Below are positions 18,254 through 19,051 of a stretch of DNA of 19,051 nt, piece after piece. Position 1 is the stretch's first letter, and each line of letters begins with the position of its first letter. This stretch comes from Gammaproteobacteria bacterium. GTDB taxonomy: Bacteria > Pseudomonadota > Gammaproteobacteria > Granulosicoccales > Granulosicoccaceae. The notes below the pieces were generated by a model. That model was not told the origin of the DNA and ran no database searches. It worked only from the letters and a program-made list of their open reading frames with translations. The DNA lies in the NCBI GenBank assembly GCA_020444765.1, contig JAGRHW010000019.1, positions 1-19,051 on the forward strand, written 5' to 3'. Made by a program: the position numbers and the translations under genes.

Positions 18254-19051
18254 TCACTCTTCACTTTTTGAATCGACTATCAATAGATACCGGCTATGAA
18301 CCCAGCCAACCCTGCTCAGATTGGCCAAGTAATCAAAAAACTCAATTTTTACCCAATCTCGGTTCCTCTCTAACTCTACAACCTTTTTATTCTTTGGAAG
18401 AACTTCAATAACCTTGTGATCTACACTCGGCCCCGCCCTGAGGTTCAGCTCCCTATCTGTAACGGAAAAAACATAGTTGGCATTGTTGCTCTGCAGGATA
18501 TCAAACTGTGTCGTTATGGTCTGTTCCAAATCATTAATTCTCTCGGAAATTCTTGTCTCTGATTCTATCGCTGATTTTTGAGAGAGAAGATAAAGAATAA
18601 ATGAGAAGATAAGGGCTAAATAAAACTCCGCGCTTAAGCGGGTTTCCGGTGTGCGGCTTGCCCTATCTTTGACTTTTTCCGAGAAAGACTCCCAATTATC
18701 ATCATTCTTTACTTCTGTAATCTCATCTAATAGAAGGTCGTATGCTTCGGATAAAGCTAATGCACCGTATTCATGTTTGAGTTGATCAGCTACTCTGGAG
18801 AACGCTTTTATAGAAGGGAGTTTTTCAAGTTCTTTTATAGCCAGAAATGTGGAAATGTTTTGTATTTCACGTATGGCTTTGAAAGCTGCAGAATTCTCTA
18901 AGTCATGAATCATCCGCCATGCCGCCGAGTTTTCCATGTCCCGTACGGCTTGCATCATTGGCGAGTTTTCCATGTTCCGTACGGCTTGCATCATTGGCGA
19001 GTTTTCCATGTTCCGTACGGCTTGCATCATTGGCGAGTTTTCCATGTTCCG
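18254..19051 (-). CDS. Repeat / membrane / SH3 protein (C-terminal part; N-terminus at 209-1)
   Basis: This is the main part of the gene that starts at 209 and crosses the circular junction. From the N-terminus of this part come 12-residue repeats, perfect at first (MENSPMMQAVRN) and then degenerate (MENSAAWRMIHD, LENSAAFKAIRE, IQNISTFLAIKE, LEKLPSIKAFSR). Next is a helical region (QLKHEYGALALSEAYDLLLDEI), one transmembrane segment (FYLALIFSFILYLLS), a short coiled coil (RISERINDLEQTITTQFDILQ) and a C-terminal SH3b domain (LNLRAGPSVDHKVIEVLP, ending VGWVHSRYLLIV). SH3b domains often bind peptidoglycan or peptides outside the membrane. With the N-terminal zinc ribbon the topology would be cytoplasmic ribbon and repeats, then a periplasmic SH3b. 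Function unknown; it may connect plasmid or replication factors to the envelope. Confidence 0.82.
   Translation of the reverse strand, partial: RNMENSPMMQAVRNMENSPMMQAVRNMENSPMMQAVRDMENSAAWRMIHDLENSAAFKAIREIQNISTFLAIKELEKLPSIKAFSRVADQLKHEYGALALSEAYDLLLDEITEVKNDDNWESFSEKVKDRASRTPETRLSAEFYLALIFSFILYLLSQKSAIESETRISERINDLEQTITTQFDILQSNNANYVFSVTDRELNLRAGPSVDHKVIEVLPKNKKVVELERNRDWVKIEFFDYLANLSRVGWVHSRYLLIVDSKSEE
18930..19051 (-). repeat. 36-bp tandem coding repeat (MENSPMMQAVRN)
   Basis: Three near-identical 36-bp units are present here and two more at 1-75, plus older degenerate units on both sides. After merging the 41-base overlap there are about four near-perfect copies, but the count is uncertain because the assembly ends inside the array. 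Such arrays change length readily. Confidence 0.85.

Noticed and set aside
18930..19051. 36-bp tandem repeats as a CRISPR array
   Set aside because: There are no unique spacers; the units are contiguous, in frame and encode a peptide repeat.
1..19051. tRNA or rRNA genes, insertion-sequence transposases, CRISPR-Cas, antibiotic resistance genes, VirB channel genes
   Set aside because: None was recognised on reading both strands; absence is by inspection, not by a search.

Overview
The window reads as one complete, circular, mobilizable plasmid of about 19.0 kb. Its first and last 41 bases are identical, and a minus-strand gene stays in frame across the join. The gene content points to a proteobacterium, most likely an alphaproteobacterium: an RPA-type RepA initiator with iterons, a ParA plus ribbon-helix-helix partition pair, and a MobQ (MobA/MobL) relaxase. 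I cannot name a genus. Base composition is mosaic, with AT-rich stretches at 10.7-12.2 kb and 15.2-17.57 kb against a more GC-rich backbone.

Layout. Positions 209-1 continuing to 19051-18254 (minus): a zinc-ribbon / 12-residue-repeat / membrane / SH3 protein lying just downstream of repA. 228-1286 (minus): repA. 1269-1542: the origin, with six iterons, two perfect DnaA boxes and an AT-rich tract. 1560-2020: hairpin-rich non-coding DNA. 2034-3009 (plus): a RelE/HigB-type toxin followed by two different HTH antitoxins. 2999-4262 (minus): parA, an RHH gene and a 67-residue ORF, with a scattered 12-bp motif that looks like the partition operator or centromere. 4320-5400: two unrecognised small genes with terminators and nested inverted repeats. 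5422-10574 (minus): a tightly packed seven-gene operon of membrane proteins, a vWA-like protein and a VirD4/TraG coupling ATPase. 10758-12183 (plus): two unrecognised AT-rich genes. 12280-14338: a divergent mobC-like gene and mobA, with an R1162-style oriT between them. 14425-15188: phd-doc. 15.2-17.57 kb: an AT-rich island with a polytopic membrane protein, a sigma-like protein and a 49-residue membrane peptide. 17659-18240: a short tyrosine recombinase with a candidate crossover site upstream.

How it fits together. RepA and the iterons replicate the plasmid, ParA/RHH segregate it, the recombinase may resolve multimers, and two addiction modules stabilise it. The relaxase, MobC and oriT prepare DNA for transfer. 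The plasmid has its own coupling protein but no recognisable VirB-type channel, so it would have to borrow a secretion system, unless the unassigned membrane operon supplies something new.

The most striking observation is that the Fic-domain toxin Doc carries a C-terminal tail also found in the relaxase (an IAQSWAEKSGQ motif followed by a basic TxTPxRxR end). This suggests Doc may share the relaxase's export signal. Other leads are the partition motif at the phd-doc promoter, probable leaderless starts for repA and the recombinase, and the coupling-protein/vWA membrane operon.
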